From: CALOAD01 sp942491415
GTDB lineage: Bacteria > Cyanobacteriota > Vampirovibrionia > Gastranaerophilales > CALOAD01
Reading direction: 5' to 3'
DNA: 64,000 nt
Assembly: GCA_942491415.1 (NCBI GenBank)
Contig: CALOAD010000020.1
Span: 124,001 to 188,000 of the forward strand
Shown: piece by piece, positions 26,287-35,298 of the stretch
Numbering within the stretch: the first letter of the stretch is position 1
Layout of the letters: every line of letters starts with the position of its first letter
Made by a program: the position numbers and the translations under genes
The notes under the pieces: generated by a model
What the model saw: the letters and a program-made list of their open reading frames with translations, nothing else
Database searches by the model: none
Told to the model about the DNA's origin: nothing

Positions 26287-26968
26287 TGACTATAAACTCC
26301 TTTAAGCTATCTTCTGTAAACTCTTGTATTTCATTAGTTTTAGCTATCTGCTCAATTTTGCTCAGAGCTTTTACAATTTGCCTAAACTGCTTGGTTTGAC
26401 TAAAAAGATACTCAATAGCACATTCACTAAAACTACAATCTGATAGTGTTTCAATGATTTCTCTCACATCACTTTTATTGAATGGTTTAAACTTTAACTT
26501 CTCATAAATTCTGTCATTGAGGTGTTTGTAACGGTTCAGCTTTTTATCAGCTTTGCCCATCCCAACTAAAACAATCGGGACATTTGTTCTGTCGTGAATA
26601 TCCCTTAAACTCTCTATTGCGTGTGTATTACCAACCAAGTAATCAACCTCATCAACGATAATAATCTTTGGGTCTTGCTTAAGTTTTAGCTCTATTTGTT
26701 TGAATAAATTTGCTGATGAATAATAAGGGATTTCACCCATTTCTTCTGCTATTTCAGATAAAAGCCACCGAGGTGACATCATATTGTTACAGCGAACATA
26801 AATAGCATCATTATTGGTTGCCCACCATAGTATTGTTTGAGATTTTCCCAATCCAGGCTCACCATAAACCAAAGCCATCCGAGGTACATTCTCGGGGCAT
26901 TTCTTGAGGTTATTCATTAATGAAATAAACCGTTTAATATTCTGTGTCCTTATAAATATTTTCTTCAC
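26276..26968 (-). CDS. MuB-like AAA+ ATPase transposition target protein
   Basis: The 230-residue AAA+ ATPase has Walker A YGEPGLGKSQT (about 35-45), Walker B KIIIVDEVDYL (about 98-108) and sensor-1 VPIVLVGMGKAD. Position directly after a MuA-type transposase and its size match Mu B-like/IstB-related target-selection ATPases that deliver target DNA to the transposase. The start is a GTG at 26968 that overlaps the TGA ending the MuA remnant (GTGA), indicating translational coupling and supporting this start. It appears intact although its transposase is broken. Confidence 0.85.
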   Translation of the reverse strand: MKKIFIRTQNIKRFISLMNNLKKCPENVPRMALVYGEPGLGKSQTILWWATNNDAIYVRCNNMMSPRWLLSEIAEEMGEIPYYSSANLFKQIELKLKQDPKIIIVDEVDYLVGNTHAIESLRDIHDRTNVPIVLVGMGKADKKLNRYKHLNDRIYEKLKFKPFNKSDVREIIETLSDCSFSECAIEYLFSQTKQFRQIVKALSKIEQIAKTNEIQEFTEDSLKEFIVNAK

Positions 26969-27837
26969 TCGTATAACTCCTTATATTCATCTGTTGTTTT
27001 ATACCAATTTATCCAGGCTGATTCTTCATTAGTTAAATCAACCTTGCTTTTCAGATAATCAAATCGTTCAAAGTCATTACTAAAGAAAGAAGGAGCAGTG
27101 CTTTCAACTTGCTCCTTCTTGGTTGGTGAATTTTCTAATTTTTGAATGGCTCTAGACTAGCGTAGTTAATATGCTAGGATTGAGAAATGAATAATAACAA
27201 GCCTTTAACGGATGAGTCAATGTAACCCTATGAGCTACGCATAAAAACTCATTTTTTATTGTATAGACCTTGATTTTAGTTAAATCAAACAGGCTGTATT
27301 TTATTTTCACTTTATCTCTGTAACCGTACAAGACTTCATCAAAATAGTCTGCTTTTAAGAATCTGATTCCATTTCTGCCGACAGTTTTAATCGTTGTTGC
27401 CATCATTAAATCATCTAAAGTAGAAAGTTTGTGGGTATCCACATTGACTTTTTTAATAGTACCTAAAACCTCAGCTATGCTTTTATCAGGTTCATGAGGG
27501 CAAGATTGGGAATGTTTAAACTCTAGCCAACAATCAATCATACGCATAGCTTCTTGAATTGTAGGAACGTATTCATTGTGGATTTCTTTATGTAGCTTCT
27601 CGTTTCGTTTTAGATATGCAGGTTTAGCTTCTATCGAGGTGCCGATGTAACTTGGCAGCATCTTTTCAAAGCTTTCTTGAAATTCTAAGAAGAACCTTTC
27701 AATAACCTTTGCACGAGCATTATAAGGTTTTGCAAATATCGGCTTTATTCCTAGCCTTGAATAAAGTCCATCAAAACCTAACTCATCAAAGTTTTTATTG
27801 TCGGTAAAGTATTTTGATTTAAAGTCTTTACCGTTTA
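26965..27837 (-). pseudogene. Mu-like transposase A (MuA) remnant: N-terminus lost, internal frameshift
   Basis: From about 27837 down the frame encodes the second half of the DDE core and C-terminal region: NGKDFKSKYF, GLYSRLGIKPIFAKPYNARA, KVIERFFLEFQESFEKML and GTSIEAKPAYLKRNEKLH. The frame stops at 27152. In another frame about 60 further residues (SRAIQKLENSPTKKEQVEST through WINWYKTTDEYKELYE) continue to the TGA at 26965, overlapping MuB. The DNA-binding domains and first catalytic aspartate are absent, replaced upstream by RTX-like sequence. It cannot be a working transposase. Confidence 0.8.
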
Positions 27838-28317
27838 AAAACTCAAGAAATCCTTTCAAATCCTCACCTTCAAGAGTACTCGGATCAAGCACATTTGCAG
27901 CCTCTTCATATCTTCTTTGTGCTTGATCATCAAGTTGATCGCCATTAGATTTATATCGTATTTCATACCATGCTCTAGCTAATTCTTTTATATCACCTGT
28001 AGTTCTATAAGTATTCAATGCAGTTGAAAGATTTGGACCTATTAATGCATTGCCGTCGAAGCATCAGGACTTTCCCATACTTCTAAATATCCACCTGTTT
28101 GGTCATTATCAATAGTGTATTCAGGCTTTTTAGTCCAACCTGTTGGGATTTTACTCTGTTGAGTTGGACCATTAGGATCATACCCTGGAGCACCTTGAGT
28201 AAAATAAGGATTGTTAGGGTCATAAATATAATCACTAAATTTTAATGTTTCATTCCCATATTGTAATAAATCTTGTTGCTCAACTGTTACTGTTACTTGT
28301 AATTGAATTGTGGTCAT
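27838..28317 (-). pseudogene. N-terminal fragment of an RTX-type protein, frameshifted and fused to MuA remnant
   Basis: Begins at an ATG (28317) with an AAGGA site. The first frame encodes 91 residues (start MTTIQLQVTVTVEQQDLL; later EVWESPDASTAMH). A second frame starting just upstream of 28042 continues DGNALIGPNLSTALNTYRTT and then ELARAWYEIRYKSNGDQ, a motif I associate with RTX/hemolysin-type proteins, until MuA sequence begins near 27838. It lacks a Sec signal peptide, as expected for type I secretion. It is 33 nt downstream of the Kelch gene. The C-terminal half probably survives at 12923-13267. Confidence 0.55.
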
Positions 28318-28350
28318 ACTCTTAATTCCTTATACTTATTATTAATTACT

Positions 28351-29667
28351 TTATTTATCTAAAACAAAAATTTCTGCCGTATTTTTATCAATATTTTTAC
28401 GAAAATATCCACCAGCAAGTAAAACTTTATCCTCTGTTATTTTAGTAGCAGTTAAAAGCCCTTTTTTCTCATTCATCCTTTTTGTCGGATATGTTTTAAA
28501 ATCTGTAATATCAATAATTTCTTCTGCTTTTCCGAGCCCGTCCATAACTAAGACATATCTGTTGTTTAATAAGCTTAACTTATTTCCATCAATGGCATGA
28601 TTAAGCTTTCCTACAACTTTAAATTCATTTGTTTTAGGGTCAAACAATTCAATGTCTTGTATTTTATGTTGCATATCTCCATAAGGATTACGACCAGTTT
28701 TTATTCTGCTATGAATATTTTTATCGTAGATTTCTTTATCTAAAAGTCTATAACCATGTAATGACTCTCCTCCTACAATCAATACATTTCCATCAGGTAA
28801 AAGTATTGAAGAATGTTCAGCTCTTTTATAATTCATATCATTTACAAGAATAAATTCGTCTTTTTTAGGATCATAAATTTCTGCTGATTCAATAGTTCCC
28901 CCTGCTGAACATGGAATCCCATTTATTACATAAGGTTTCATTGTATGAGCTAATCTACCTCCTGTTAAAGGTGAGGCTTTACCTCCCGTTATTAAAATTC
29001 TTCCATCTTTTAATACAGTTAAAGCACAATCACGTCTAAAATAATGCATCTGCGATTTTACAACTTTGGATGATTTAGTTTTAGGGTCATATATTTCTAC
29101 ATGACGTCTAGGCTTTCTTCTTTCTGGATCTATTCCGCCCATTATAAATATTCTTCCATCCTGCATTAATACAGCTTTTAATTGAGTTCCTCCTAAGGTT
29201 AAACGCCCCCCGTCCTCAAACTTTCCTGTTTGAGGATCATATATCTCAACTAAATCACTATAAACAAGATCAGGGTTTTGCCTATATTTCGTTTTCTTAT
29301 ATTTTTTTGCTTTTAAATATTTCGAATATTCTTTACCTTGATTTATGGTCCCACCAGTAATAGCTACTCGTCCATCTGGTAAAGCTATCGAAATATGACT
29401 TCTTCGTTGTAAAAACATATCTCCCGTTTTCACAAACTTACCTTCTTTAGTTAAGTAAATTTCTGCGCTTTTAAATAATTGCCAACCATATGTTCCCCCA
29501 GTAATCAACACATTTCCATTTTTCATTAAGCTAGCCCTATGACGTACTCGTGGTTGATTTAATTCACCTGTTTTTTCAAAATGCCCTATTGTTTCTTGAT
29601 TGGAACATCCCGATAATAGAACTAGAGATGTTATTACTATAGTAATAAGGTTTATTATTTTTTTCAT
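28351..29667 (-). CDS. Kelch/galactose-oxidase-type beta-propeller lipoprotein
   Basis: The 438-residue protein begins with a lipoprotein signal peptide: basic MKK, hydrophobic LITIVITSLVLLSGC with lipobox LSGC and cysteine about residue 21. The rest is repeated Kelch-like blades (KNGNVLITGGTYGWQLFKSA; LPDGRVAITGG; MQDGRIFIMGGIDP; LKDGRILITGGKA; LPDGNVLIVGGES), each followed by an EIYDP segment, giving about six or seven blades. It should be membrane-anchored on the periplasmic or outer face and could bind glycan or protein. It heads a minus-strand run followed by the broken RTX gene. Confidence 0.85.
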   Translation of the reverse strand: MKKIINLITIVITSLVLLSGCSNQETIGHFEKTGELNQPRVRHRASLMKNGNVLITGGTYGWQLFKSAEIYLTKEGKFVKTGDMFLQRRSHISIALPDGRVAITGGTINQGKEYSKYLKAKKYKKTKYRQNPDLVYSDLVEIYDPQTGKFEDGGRLTLGGTQLKAVLMQDGRIFIMGGIDPERRKPRRHVEIYDPKTKSSKVVKSQMHYFRRDCALTVLKDGRILITGGKASPLTGGRLAHTMKPYVINGIPCSAGGTIESAEIYDPKKDEFILVNDMNYKRAEHSSILLPDGNVLIVGGESLHGYRLLDKEIYDKNIHSRIKTGRNPYGDMQHKIQDIELFDPKTNEFKVVGKLNHAIDGNKLSLLNNRYVLVMDGLGKAEEIIDITDFKTYPTKRMNEKKGLLTATKITEDKVLLAGGYFRKNIDKNTAEIFVLDK

Positions 29668-30057
29668 TTTTCACTCACCTTTTACAAAAAATATCACTTT
29701 TATTTGTAATTTCATATTTTAAATTCATTCTTCACTACAACTGGAATTTTGCTTGCTATTAAGGCATTACAACCTTTTAAAAAGCTGATAATGTATAGTA
29801 TACAAAATTGATTTTCTGGGTTTTCAAGTTGGCGAATTGTTAATTCTGCATCATTTTTTATAAAAAATAAAAATTAGCATAAAAAGTAAAAATACACTAA
29901 TAATTAGGTTTTCTCGATTTTAAAAATATCAATGTCCTCAGACAACTTACAAATCCATTAAATTATTTTAAATATTAATATAAAAACCTATAAAATACAA
30001 GTTTAATTTATATGCAAATTAACATTTTTATGATGCAATAAACTTGAAAACAAGATG
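29668..30057. other. AT-rich intergenic region without a recognised gene
   Basis: The 390-nt gap between the Kelch lipoprotein and the acyltransferase shows no coding frame with recognisable content, no strong hairpin followed by a T run, and no RNA gene. It presumably holds the promoter of the Kelch gene. Confidence 0.5.
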
Positions 30058-31047
30058 TCAACATCCAATGATATTCTTACTATATTGACCAAGTATTTTT
30101 TTCGCTAAAACTATTGAACCTATAGTTATAAACAATATAAAAATAGTATAAAGTATCACGTAAATAATATTGCCTGTTAAATAGATATGTAAGAATTTTG
30201 AAGTTAAAATTTTAAAAAATACCAAAAAATATCCATGAACAAAAAAGATTCCAAAGCTTAAAGTTGCTAGTAAACTAAAACATTTGTTGATTTTATTATC
30301 AAGTTTATAAAATAAGCCTAAAATAGCAAAACATCCAATCAATTTACTTAAGTAATTAATGCTAGATTGAATATTATAATCAAAAGCCAGAAAAGTTGTT
30401 AGTAAAATAGAGAAAAAGCAAATCTGTGGGAAAAATTTAACTGCAAATTTAATTACATTTTCATGAAATCTACTCACACACATACCTATTATATAGATGG
30501 AAAAAAAATGAACAAAGTTTTGAATTATAGGGTTACTATGGTCTCTTGGGATAAATAAAGAAATAATTAAACTAATAGGGATTATATATTTATAGAGATT
30601 TTTATTATCAATATTCAATAATATAGGTGAAATGATAAAAAATATGAATATCATTGGTATAAACCAAAGTGGACCTAATGCATCACCACTAATATATAAT
30701 TGAAAAATTTGAAATAATAGAGGTTCTTCAAAGAAACTCTGTAAGTGTTTTTCATCAGAAAAAGCAAAGAAATAATATATTAATGCTGGAATATAAATAA
30801 TTAAATAGGGCAAAATCACATTTTTGAACTTTTTAATTAAAAAGTTTTTATATTCATATTTTGCAGAAAGATGCTGAAATAAAAAACCACTAATAAAAAC
30901 AAAAAAAACGGTCCCATTTTTAAAGAACGCCTGAAGAAAATTATAAACTATAGGGCTATTTCCCCAATTGAAAAAATCTATACTATGACCAGCTACAATT
31001 AATAAAATAGCAAAACCTCTAAAATTATTTATATGATTATAAAACAA
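30058..31047 (-). CDS. Membrane acyltransferase, acyltransferase 3 family (OafA-like)
   Basis: A 329-residue polytopic protein with about ten hydrophobic helices. The start, NHINNFRGFAILLIVAGHSI, contains the RGxAxxxVxxxH pattern of the acyltransferase-3 family, in which Arg and His are essential; GTVFFVFISGFLFQH and LGPLWFIPMIF follow. Members transfer acetyl or other acyl groups to surface sugars at the inner membrane. It lies inside the tRNA island near its right end, so it may decorate the product of the glycan cluster. Flanking gaps suggest independent transcription. Confidence 0.82.
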   Translation of the reverse strand: MFYNHINNFRGFAILLIVAGHSIDFFNWGNSPIVYNFLQAFFKNGTVFFVFISGFLFQHLSAKYEYKNFLIKKFKNVILPYLIIYIPALIYYFFAFSDEKHLQSFFEEPLLFQIFQLYISGDALGPLWFIPMIFIFFIISPILLNIDNKNLYKYIIPISLIISLFIPRDHSNPIIQNFVHFFSIYIIGMCVSRFHENVIKFAVKFFPQICFFSILLTTFLAFDYNIQSSINYLSKLIGCFAILGLFYKLDNKINKCFSLLATLSFGIFFVHGYFLVFFKILTSKFLHIYLTGNIIYVILYTIFILFITIGSIVLAKKILGQYSKNIIGC

Positions 31048-31355
31048 ATGTCAAATGCCTTTTAATTATTATTTATGTTTTTAAATTGTTCAATAAAATA
31101 ATTTAGTAATTTTATTTCGACTGTCAATAAATCTAGGAATAGATCTATTACCAAATTAAACTGCCTGAAATATAACATAACAATAATAAACTAAACAATT
31201 GTATAATGGCAATTGTTATTAAAAGTTGTTAAATAAAGAATAAAAAATAATCTCTCAAAACTTAAAATTAGGTATCAATTTCAAAGTTGTAATTTCGATT
31301 ATTTAGAAAATATACTTGTATAGGTTGAGCTATTTTAGGGTGTTTTTTGCCGCTC
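31048..31355. other. AT-rich intergenic region
   Basis: About 300 nt between the acyltransferase start and the right repeat homology. No gene, hairpin terminator or RNA was recognised. An open frame running antisense-free from the tRNA into this region (31268-31600, minus) is a read-through of tRNA sequence and is not considered a gene. Confidence 0.5.
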
Positions 31356-31417
31356 AAAAAAGCTTGCTTGAATTTGGGCGTTTTCAGAAGTAAAAAACTG
31401 TTTCTTGCAGTCTCGCG

Positions 31418-31572
<155 letters not shown>

Positions 31573-31590
31573 TTGCTTGTTTATATAAGT

Positions 31591-31619
31591 AAATTATCAC
31601 GCTAAAAATAGTTCGTCAA
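31591..31619 (-). promoter_or_regulatory. Sigma-70-type promoter of tRNA-Val
   Basis: On the minus strand TTGACG and TAATTT are separated by 17 nt, with transcription expected about 12 nt before the tRNA. The -35 overlaps the end of the upstream cyclo-ligase gene region. Confidence 0.6.
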
Positions 31620-31621
31620 GA

Positions 31622-32206
31622 TCAATCCACATTTTTACGTTTACGAAATTTAATTATTTGCTCTTCTGTAACAACTAAATCACAAGGAACGTCCCAGTCA
31701 TTAACAGGAAGATTCTCTATTAGCAAAGTATTTGGAACTGCTACAAGTTTTTTACAACTGCTATTAAGATTATTGCAGAATCGATCATAAAAACCTGCAC
31801 CGTATCCGAGTCTATAACCTTTTTTATCTACCATTAAAGCAGGTAAGATTATTAAATCAAGGCATTTAGGGTCAATTGTTTCACAAATATTTGAAGGTTC
31901 CTTGATCCCCCATTTGTTAATTATAAGATTTTCTTCACCCTTATAGCGGCATGATTGCATTTCGTTTTTATAAACTCGAGGTAAAAAACGATTTTTTGTT
32001 TCATCGTTCAAAAAACCTTTTATATCAAGTTCTGAACCAAAAGGATAGTAAATTAAAATATTATAAGAATCTTTATAAAGATCAAGTTCTTTTATTTTGT
32101 GTACTATTTTTTTGCCTAGTCTTTTTGTATCAAGGCCTGCTCTTTTAGATCTTGAAAAAGAACGCAGTTGCGCTTTTTGCTCTAATATATCAGTGTTTTT
32201 TTTCAT
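31622..32206 (-). CDS. 5-formyltetrahydrofolate cyclo-ligase (MTHFS)
   Basis: The 194-residue protein has the family order: KAQLRSFSRSKRAGL near the N-terminus, YYPFGSELDI (folate-binding region), LDLIILPALMVDKKGYRLGY and the signature RLGYGAGFYDRF (about 138-149) that forms the ATP/Mg site. It converts 5-formyl-THF to 5,10-methenyl-THF using ATP. Length matches the family. It lies just upstream of tRNA-Val. Confidence 0.93.
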   Translation of the reverse strand: MKKNTDILEQKAQLRSFSRSKRAGLDTKRLGKKIVHKIKELDLYKDSYNILIYYPFGSELDIKGFLNDETKNRFLPRVYKNEMQSCRYKGEENLIINKWGIKEPSNICETIDPKCLDLIILPALMVDKKGYRLGYGAGFYDRFCNNLNSSCKKLVAVPNTLLIENLPVNDWDVPCDLVVTEEQIIKFRKRKNVD

Positions 32207-32256
32207 TTGGATATTCTCATTTATTTTAATCTTTGTAAAAAAATACGAATAAAGTT

Positions 32257-32285
32257 TTGGATTTTCAGAAAAAATGCTTTATACT
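32257..32285 (+). promoter_or_regulatory. Putative sigma-70-type promoter of the XRE-cNMP-cobO run
   Basis: TTGGAT and TATACT are separated by exactly 17 nt, about 58 nt upstream of the XRE gene start, which has its own AAGGGGA ribosome-binding site. Confidence 0.5.
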
Positions 32286-32343
32286 AATTTAATGCTCTCA
32301 TGTTAAATATTATTTTAAAACAAATTAAAAGGGGAAGCTTAAA

Positions 32344-32703
32344 ATGGATAGAAAAAAATTCTGTGGAAAGCTGAAAAGAGCTCGTATCGAAGCAGGGCTT
32401 AAGCAAGAAGATGTTGCAAAATTTATGGATCTTCCTATTTCAGCTATTTCGGTTATGGAGTCAGGATCAAGAAAAATAGATGTATTTGAGCTTATAAAGC
32501 TTGCAGGATTTTATAATAAACCAATAGAATGGTTTTTTCATGAGCACAATAATTTAAATAGAAGACGTTGGTATGATTTGGATCCTATTTTATCTGAATC
32601 TGTAGAGCTTTTAAGAAAAGCACCTTCTAAGCTTCAAAGAAGTGCTGCTTATGGGATAATAGGATTTTTAAAACAAGGCGGATTTGTTGACGTTATAGAT
32701 TAG
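32344..32703 (+). CDS. XRE-family helix-turn-helix regulator
   Basis: The 119-residue protein has a lambda-repressor-type HTH in residues 8-60: LKRARIEAGLKQEDVAKFMD, then ISAISVMESGSRKIDVFELI. The C-terminal part (WYDLDPILSESVELLRKAPS...) is short and helical with no known domain. Its targets are unknown. It starts a run of three plus-strand genes. Confidence 0.88.
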   Translation: MDRKKFCGKLKRARIEAGLKQEDVAKFMDLPISAISVMESGSRKIDVFELIKLAGFYNKPIEWFFHEHNNLNRRRWYDLDPILSESVELLRKAPSKLQRSAAYGIIGFLKQGGFVDVID

Positions 32704-32711
32704 TTGTGGTT

Positions 32712-33164
32712 ATGAAAGATATGTCGTTTGAAAATTTATCAAAATTTCTTTTTTTCTATGATTTATCAAAAGAAAAACTCAATGTGTTGAAAAATTTTCT
32801 TCAAGTTATAGAAAGAACCCCTTCTAGGTACGTTTTTAAAGAAGGTGATGAGCCTTCCGGCATGTACTTTATTATTGAAGGGCGAGTAAAAGTTGTAAAA
32901 AAAACTAAGTCGGGTAAAGAGGTAGTTTTAAAAGAACTTGAATCTCCTGATTTTTTTGGTGAAATGGCTTTTATAGATGGTCGTCGTAGAGCCGGTGGAG
33001 TTGTTACGTTAACTGATTTTAAAGCATATTTTTTAAGCCGTGCAAATTATGATATCTTGATTCAATATCATCCTGATATAGCTGTGAATATGATACGTAA
33101 AATAGCTCACATTACAGCTATAAAGCTGCGCAAGGCCAGTAATGATCAAGAAGGTGTTGTATAG
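32712..33164 (+). CDS. Cyclic nucleotide-binding domain protein without HTH
   Basis: About 150 residues consisting of a Crp-type cNMP-binding beta-roll: RYVFKEGDEPSGMYFIIEGR, VKVVKKTKSGKEVVLKEL, FFGEMAFIDGRRRAGGVVTL (the phosphate-binding cassette, with GEMA and R-R-A) and a C-terminal helix. The protein ends before any winged-helix domain, so it is not a complete Crp/Fnr regulator. It begins 8 nt after the XRE stop, so it may be an effector partner of that repressor. GTG 32706 and ATG 32721 are alternative starts. Confidence 0.8.
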   Translation: MKDMSFENLSKFLFFYDLSKEKLNVLKNFLQVIERTPSRYVFKEGDEPSGMYFIIEGRVKVVKKTKSGKEVVLKELESPDFFGEMAFIDGRRRAGGVVTLTDFKAYFLSRANYDILIQYHPDIAVNMIRKIAHITAIKLRKASNDQEGVV

Positions 33165-33256
33165 ACATGTAGAGAGCAAAATTGTGATTGCGTGATTTTT
33201 TCATGCAAAATATTATGCTGAATATAAATATTAGAAAATTAAAAAAGAGGAAATGT

Positions 33257-33874
33257 ATGCTTGATAATGAAGACAACCATTTAGATAATGATAGACCTAA
33301 AGCACAAAATGGCAATGATCTTATAAACCCCACTTTTGCTCAAAGGGGGTATATTCAAGTTTATACAGGAGATGGAAAAGGTAAAACAACCGCTTCTTTA
33401 GGGCTTGCAATGAGAGCATTGGGAAGGGGTTGGAATGTCTTAATTGTCCTTTTCACAAAGGGAGGTAATGATTACGGAGAATTATTTTCTTTTCGAGAGT
33501 TAAGCCCAAGTCTTATGAATCATCTAGATATTTTCCAAGCAGGTCTTGATAGAATTGTTTATAAAGACAATGTCAATAATCAAGACCAAAATGAGGTTGA
33601 AAAAGGCTGGGAACTTGTAAAAGAGTCTGCTAAGTCAGGAAAATATCAATTGATTATTCTTGACGAGGCAAATATAGCAATAAATCTAGGGTTGATTGCT
33701 CTTGAAGATATGAAAAATTTTTTAAAATCAAAGCCTGAAGAACTGGAAGTAGTTCTTACAGGTAGAAATGCGCATCCTGAAATTATCGAAATAGCTCATC
33801 TTGTATCAGAAATACAACCCGTCAAACATTATTGGGATAAAGGTGTTCCGGCAAGAAAAGGTATTGAATATTAA
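33257..33874 (+). CDS. cobO: Cob(I)yrinic acid a,c-diamide adenosyltransferase
   Basis: I choose the ATG at 33257 (205 residues), which has AAAGAGGAAA upstream; the open frame from 33188 adds unrelated sequence. RGYIQVYTGDGKGKTTASLG contains the P-loop (about 37-44), followed by LGRGWNVLIVLFTKGG, YQLIILDEANIAINLGLI and VVLTGRNAHPEIIEIAHLVS, all typical of CobO/BtuR. The enzyme adenosylates corrinoids to form adenosylcobalamin. A CbiMQO transporter lies at 58.2-60.4 kb; no other cobalamin genes are present. Confidence 0.93.
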   Translation: MLDNEDNHLDNDRPKAQNGNDLINPTFAQRGYIQVYTGDGKGKTTASLGLAMRALGRGWNVLIVLFTKGGNDYGELFSFRELSPSLMNHLDIFQAGLDRIVYKDNVNNQDQNEVEKGWELVKESAKSGKYQLIILDEANIAINLGLIALEDMKNFLKSKPEELEVVLTGRNAHPEIIEIAHLVSEIQPVKHYWDKGVPARKGIEY

Positions 33875-33914
33875 GAGTTTGTTTTGCTAAAAAATTATTT
33901 AACAGCCACAGCTT

Positions 33915-35189
33915 CTAAGATTGTTTTTCTATTTCGATTTTTAATTTTTCAAGAACCAAATCAACAGCTTCTTTGGTTGATTTGCCAAATACATGACCAA
34001 CGCAAGCACCAGGATGACCTCCGCCCCCAAGAGACTCGGCGAGTTTTCTTAAGTCAAGAGCGCCTGTTCTAAATACAAACGTATGCTTATCTCTTTGTTT
34101 GATAACTCTAAAGGCAGCTTTAACGGAGTCTATTTTTAAGGCTTCTTGGATAACTTCAGTTGAAAGCCCACCGCAAGTTTTAAAATCAAGCATTTGTTCT
34201 TTCATATTTTTTTCCATTTTATCACTGGGAACAAGATATGCTATTTCACCACTTTGATTAAACTTCATTGATTTTTCAGCTTCTCTTTTAAAATTATAAT
34301 GATCCATATCAATTTTTTGTCTGTTTGTTGAATCAAATTCTTTTAAATCAAAACCTTTACTTACAAGTTCACCGGCATCTTTTAGTGCTAAAGAGGCATT
34401 GTTATTATTTAAATAAGAATAAAAACCGGAATCCGTCATCATGCCGGCATAAATATTTTGAGCAAGTTCTTGAGGTACATCTTCAGGATTTATCCCCAAT
34501 GGCTTGGTAAATTGCATAATAAGCTCAGAAGCTGAGCAAACTTTATTATTTACCAATTCAACGTCAGCAAAGCTGTTTTTATTTTGTTTATTTTCTCTTA
34601 CATGGTGATCAATTCTAATAGTTTTATCAGCAGCTTTAAAGAAATCAAAAGCATTTCCCAATAATTTGCTTTCTGCCACATCAACCGCTATAAAAAGATC
34701 AAACTTCCCATGTTCATCTACAAGTTCATTCCCCGATTTTTTAGGATGTAGACCTATTAATCTGTCCGTATTTTTAATAAATCCACCACTTTTAGGCTCC
34801 CTACCTATTATAAAGGCAGAAGATTCTTTTCCTGCAAGGTTTATAAGCTCTTGAAGTGCAAGTGTGCTGGTAATACAGTCACCGTCTGGTCGTTGATGTC
34901 CTATGATTCCTATTTTTTTGATATTTGGATCTTTTATAATATCAACTATTTCTTGAATTTTTTCAACATTTTCAGGTTCGGGATCCCAGCCTTTAAAAGA
35001 TAAAGGCGAGTTTTGTTTTGTTTTAGATAACATAGATTTATGATAAAGGGCATCAGCTGAAAAATTTGATAAATCATAGTTACATTCTTGCTGAGCTGTG
35101 AAATTAACATTTTGTTTTTCTTTAGTATTAGCATTGTTTTTGGACAAAGGTGCCGACTTGACTTGAAGAGACTCTAATTTTTTTAACAT
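33915..35189 (-). CDS. DHH-family phosphoesterase (NrnA-like) with disordered N-terminal extension
   Basis: Residues from about 85 on form a DHH/DHHA1 phosphoesterase: IGIIGHQRPDGDCITSTLAL, KFDLFIAVDVAE, TIRIDHHVRE (the DHH motif) and a C-terminal ESLGGGGHPGACVG. This is the plan of bifunctional oligoribonuclease/pAp phosphatase NrnA, which degrades nano-RNA. The N-terminal 80 residues are polar and contain NVNFTAQQ (about 27-34) and SPLSFKGWD (about 60-68), similar to PIPFTGQKKG in the HD protein at 1551-2504. Such extensions are unusual for the family. Convergent with cobO. Confidence 0.85.
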   Translation of the reverse strand: MLKKLESLQVKSAPLSKNNANTKEKQNVNFTAQQECNYDLSNFSADALYHKSMLSKTKQNSPLSFKGWDPEPENVEKIQEIVDIIKDPNIKKIGIIGHQRPDGDCITSTLALQELINLAGKESSAFIIGREPKSGGFIKNTDRLIGLHPKKSGNELVDEHGKFDLFIAVDVAESKLLGNAFDFFKAADKTIRIDHHVRENKQNKNSFADVELVNNKVCSASELIMQFTKPLGINPEDVPQELAQNIYAGMMTDSGFYSYLNNNNASLALKDAGELVSKGFDLKEFDSTNRQKIDMDHYNFKREAEKSMKFNQSGEIAYLVPSDKMEKNMKEQMLDFKTCGGLSTEVIQEALKIDSVKAAFRVIKQRDKHTFVFRTGALDLRKLAESLGGGGHPGACVGHVFGKSTKEAVDLVLEKLKIEIEKQS

Positions 35190-35298
35190 TATTAATCCAG
35201 ACTATTTTCAAAAAATACATTTCCTGTCGGCATAAAAACACTTAATTAATAATGTTTGATACTTTTAGCAATAAATTGAAATAAAAATTAAAGTTAAT

